Below, in pieces: positions 34,093 through 35,764 of a DNA stretch of 35,764 nucleotides (position 1 is the stretch's first letter; every line of letters starts with the position of its first letter). The notes beneath the pieces were generated by a model, which did no database searches, was not told the origin of the DNA, and saw nothing but the letters and a program-made list of their open reading frames with translations. The DNA is taken from NCBI GenBank assembly GCA_015061845.1, contig SUVT01000019.1, forward strand, positions 1 to 35,764, in the 5' to 3' direction. The position numbers and the translations under genes are program-made. This DNA is from Lentisphaerota bacterium. GTDB lineage: Bacteria > Verrucomicrobiota > Lentisphaeria > Victivallales > UBA1829.

Positions 34093-34475
34093 CTCCGGCT
34101 CTGCCGGATAGGCAATGCTTCCCGGGTTCTGGGAATACTGGGAATACTGGGAATACTGGGAGAATGCGGGCAAAGAAAAAGGTTTTTCGCAAGGTCATTT
34201 CTTCGCGCACCCAGGCACAAAAAAAACAGTACTCTCAGTACTCTTCGTACTCCCAGTTCCCCAGCCGATCCTTCGCTAGTGCGCCATTCTTCCCGGGTTC
34301 TGAGAATACTGGGAGTACTGGGAATACTGGGAGAATACGGGCAAAGAAAAGGTTTTTCGCAGGATCATTTCTTTGCGCACCCAGGCGCAAAAACAGTACT
34401 CTCAGTACTCTTAGTACTCCCAGTTCCCCAGCCGATCCTTCGCTAGTGCGCCATCCCCTCCGGCGCTGCCGGATA
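34093..34475. repeat. Tandem 165-168-bp repeat pair flanked by small palindromes
   Basis: Two near-identical units lie head to tail: 34119-34286 and 34290-34454. Each starts TTCCCGGGTTCTG and ends CGATCCTTCGCTAGTGCGCC. Inside each, a 9-bp microrepeat GGGAATACT (three copies at 34131-34157) is mirrored by AGTACTC-type repeats (34227-34256), so each unit can fold into a long hairpin. The pair is framed by near-identical 18-bp sequences at 34093-34110 and 34458-34475, each itself a hairpin (TCCGGC, 3 bases, GCCGGA). No transposase is present. This looks like a non-autonomous intergenic repeat element. Confidence 0.85.
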
Positions 34476-34552
34476 AGTCTTACAGTTTTTCCTTGAGCGC
34501 CCCTCTTACAAATAATTTGTGAATAATTTTTTCCCTTTTTTTGAAACAGCTC

Positions 34553-34581
34553 TTGACAAACCTCTATTTTTATGTTATAAT
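34553..34581 (+). promoter_or_regulatory. Perfect-consensus sigma70 promoter of the IclR regulator
   Basis: TTGACA (34553-34558), exactly 17 bases, TATAAT (34576-34581). It is the only fully consensus promoter in the window, so it probably needs repression to be held in check. Confidence 0.93.
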
Positions 34582-34588
34582 ACAATCA

Positions 34589-34618
34589 GTTCAAATAAGA
34601 AACAGAGGTGTTCAAATA
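34589..34618 (+). promoter_or_regulatory. Direct-repeat operator candidate at the IclR start
   Basis: GTTCAAATA occurs at 34589-34597 and again at 34610-34618, 21 bases apart (two helical turns), covering the expected transcription start and running into the ATG. Same-face spacing fits a dimeric repressor, possibly the IclR protein itself. Confidence 0.5.
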
Positions 34619-35340
34619 TGAACAACAAGATACCGGCCGTGGAAAAAACGATTCAACTGCTGCTTGTTCTTTCGGAAAAGAATGCAACTCAGGCAGAATT
34701 GAGCCGTTCCTTGAAAATCTCCATGAGTACCACTTACCGGATCCTCATGACTCTGCTGAAACACCGCTGGGTTTCCAAATCGGAGGACGGTGTTTATACT
34801 CTTTCCAATGGGCTTCTGCCGCTGACACTCAGACTTTCCAATGAAGTGAACTTGTTGGAAAAGGCTTGTGAAAAAGTCAGAGAGATTTCTGATAAATATC
34901 AAATCGCATGCAAGCTGTCCGTCCGGAAAGAGGATCTGCAGCTGACTTATTTCCGTGCAGAACCCACTGGACCTGTTGCGCTGACCGGACAGGTCGGCTC
35001 CACATTCCCCCTGATCGAAGGTTCTGTCGGAGCAGCTCTTCTGGCAGATGAAACCGATGAGGCCATACAGGAACTTCTTGATCATTGCGATGCCGATATT
35101 CCCGAAAAGCTGAATCCGGAACTGCTTTATGATGCGATCCGGGAAGTCCGGGAAAACGGTTTTGCGCTGAATCTCCGGAAAAACCGCTGGAACATTGCGG
35201 CTTGCTCCACTCCGCTTCAGGATCAACAGGGAAAAATCATCGGAGCGATCACTCTGATCGGAACTCAGGATGATTTTTCCGGAAAGAACCGCAAAAAATG
35301 GTTCACCATTCTCAACAACATTACTGAAAATTTAATATAA
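34618..35340 (+). CDS. IclR-family transcriptional regulator
   Basis: A 240-residue one-component regulator. Residues about 6-65 are the winged helix-turn-helix (VEKTIQLLLVLSEKNATQAE, SRSLKISMSTTYRILMTLLK). Residues about 75-240 are the IclR effector domain, with SVRKEDLQLTYFRAE, a GSVGAALLAD block and a closing strand KIIGAITLIG. IclR proteins sense small metabolites of sugar-acid or aromatic catabolism and usually repress adjacent genes. I chose ATG 34618 because agaggtg lies upstream and because the promoter at 34553-34581 would otherwise fall inside the coding region. The enolase-superfamily gene begins 12 bases after the stop, so it is the likely regulated partner and its substrate the likely effector. 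Confidence 0.93.
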   Translation: MNNKIPAVEKTIQLLLVLSEKNATQAELSRSLKISMSTTYRILMTLLKHRWVSKSEDGVYTLSNGLLPLTLRLSNEVNLLEKACEKVREISDKYQIACKLSVRKEDLQLTYFRAEPTGPVALTGQVGSTFPLIEGSVGAALLADETDEAIQELLDHCDADIPEKLNPELLYDAIREVRENGFALNLRKNRWNIAACSTPLQDQQGKIIGAITLIGTQDDFSGKNRKKWFTILNNITENLI

Positions 35341-35352
35341 AGGAAAAACACC

Positions 35353-35764
35353 ATGAAAATTGATCCCTCAACGCTGAAAATCACAGATATCCGTTTTGCT
35401 GATATCGACGGTGCCCCGAAACGCTGTACTCTGATCAAAGTTTATACCAATCAGGGACTTGTGGGTTACGGGGAAGTCCGGGATGCCTCCAGCAGAACCT
35501 ATGCCGCAATGCTGAAGAGCCGTATCATCGGCGAAAATCCCTGCAACGTGGAAAAAATCTTCCGCAGAATCAAACAGTTTGGCGGAGACTCCCGTCAGGC
35601 TGGCGGTGTCTGCGGAATCGAAGTCGCGCTCTGGGATATCGCCGGAAAAGCATGGGGCGTGCCTGTCTGGCAGATGCTCGGCGGAAAATACCGCGATAAG
35701 ATCCGGATCTACTGCGACACAGACTCCGAAGGCGGCGGCAGAGATATGGGAAAAGCTCTTGCCG
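35353..35764 (+). CDS. Enolase-superfamily dehydratase (mandelate racemase/muconate lactonizing type), 5' part
   Basis: The first 137 codons of a gene that runs off the window. The sequence matches the N-terminal capping domain of MR/MLE enzymes: KITDIRFADIDG, VYTNQGLVGYGEVRDASS, then GGVCGIEVALWDIAGKAWGVPVWQMLGG, the highly conserved junction into the barrel, and KIRIYCDTDSEG, the start of the first barrel strand. Metal ligands and catalytic bases lie beyond the edge, so galactonate/mannonate-type dehydratase and other sugar-acid activities remain open. The aggaaa RBS and the 12-base gap after the IclR gene indicate an operon. Confidence 0.9.
   Translation, partial: MKIDPSTLKITDIRFADIDGAPKRCTLIKVYTNQGLVGYGEVRDASSRTYAAMLKSRIIGENPCNVEKIFRRIKQFGGDSRQAGGVCGIEVALWDIAGKAWGVPVWQMLGGKYRDKIRIYCDTDSEGGGRDMGKALA

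Noticed and set aside
34093-34475. CRISPR-like array
   Set aside because: The repeats are two long tandem units with 9-bp microrepeats, without unique spacers of even length or cas genes.
34053-34496. Open frame of 147 codons through the repeat block
   Set aside because: It overlaps the end of the GH20-like gene out of frame and merely translates the microrepeats (NTGNTGNTG, SQYSSYSQF); no RBS.

Overview
The window reads as a chromosomal stretch from a Gram-negative member of the PVC superphylum, most likely a Lentisphaerota/Victivallales-type gut bacterium. This is inferred from gene content, not from a marker gene: a DUF1559-like pseudopilin, secreted LamG/glycoside-hydrolase-like proteins, many small GntR/IclR/Gfo-Idh-MocA sugar-catabolism units, a B12-dependent ribonucleotide reductase, and genes scattered in short operons. 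No rRNA, tRNA, CRISPR array, prophage or insertion sequence was recognised. Nearly all genes have clear AGGAG-type ribosome binding sites, and several have near-consensus sigma70 promoters.

Layout. 1-6650: a TPR protein, then a tight plus-strand unit nrdJ-mraY-fumC ending at a strong terminator. 6655-8776: two minus-strand hsp20 genes divergent from a GntR-family regulator. 8775-14400: a minus-strand unit of pseudopilin body, LamG protein and a 1290-residue LamG/CBM9-like/putative glycosidase protein. At its head the prepilin start (RBS, ATG, FTLIELLV) lies on the opposite strand, facing away from the rest of its gene. 14408-20848: minus-strand Gfo/Idh/MocA oxidoreductase, a small secreted protein, a large secreted TPR protein and a nitrilase-GDPD fusion. 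21057-24821: secreted Sel1 protein, ferredoxin-nitroreductase and proA. 24845-25765: a two-gene operon of fucU and a homologue of the Anabaena sensory rhodopsin transducer. 25782-28989: an SLC1-type symporter divergent from aat, which overlaps a D-threonine-aldolase-like gene. 29319-32143: a MraY/WecA-type transferase fused to a CapD-like N-terminal half, convergent with a PHP phosphoesterase. 32285-34087: a cytoplasmic GH20-like glycosidase, followed by a 380-bp repeat block. 34553 to the end: an IclR regulator with a consensus promoter and the start of an enolase-superfamily sugar-acid dehydratase.

How it fits together. The accessory genes point to capture and catabolism of host or plant glycans: outer LamG/CBM proteins and a pseudopilin, intracellular GH20, a fucose mutarotase with a possible sugar-binding partner, dehydrogenase/dehydratase enzymes, and local one-component regulators. 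The most unusual locus is 14178-14378. Flipping roughly 110 bp there would rebuild a canonical prepilin N-terminus on the pseudopilin and place an RBS and start (and possibly a promoter) at the head of the three-gene secretion/glycan unit. It is therefore either a DNA-inversion switch caught in the OFF state or a scar of recombination between pseudopilin copies. The two cannot be separated from one sequence.
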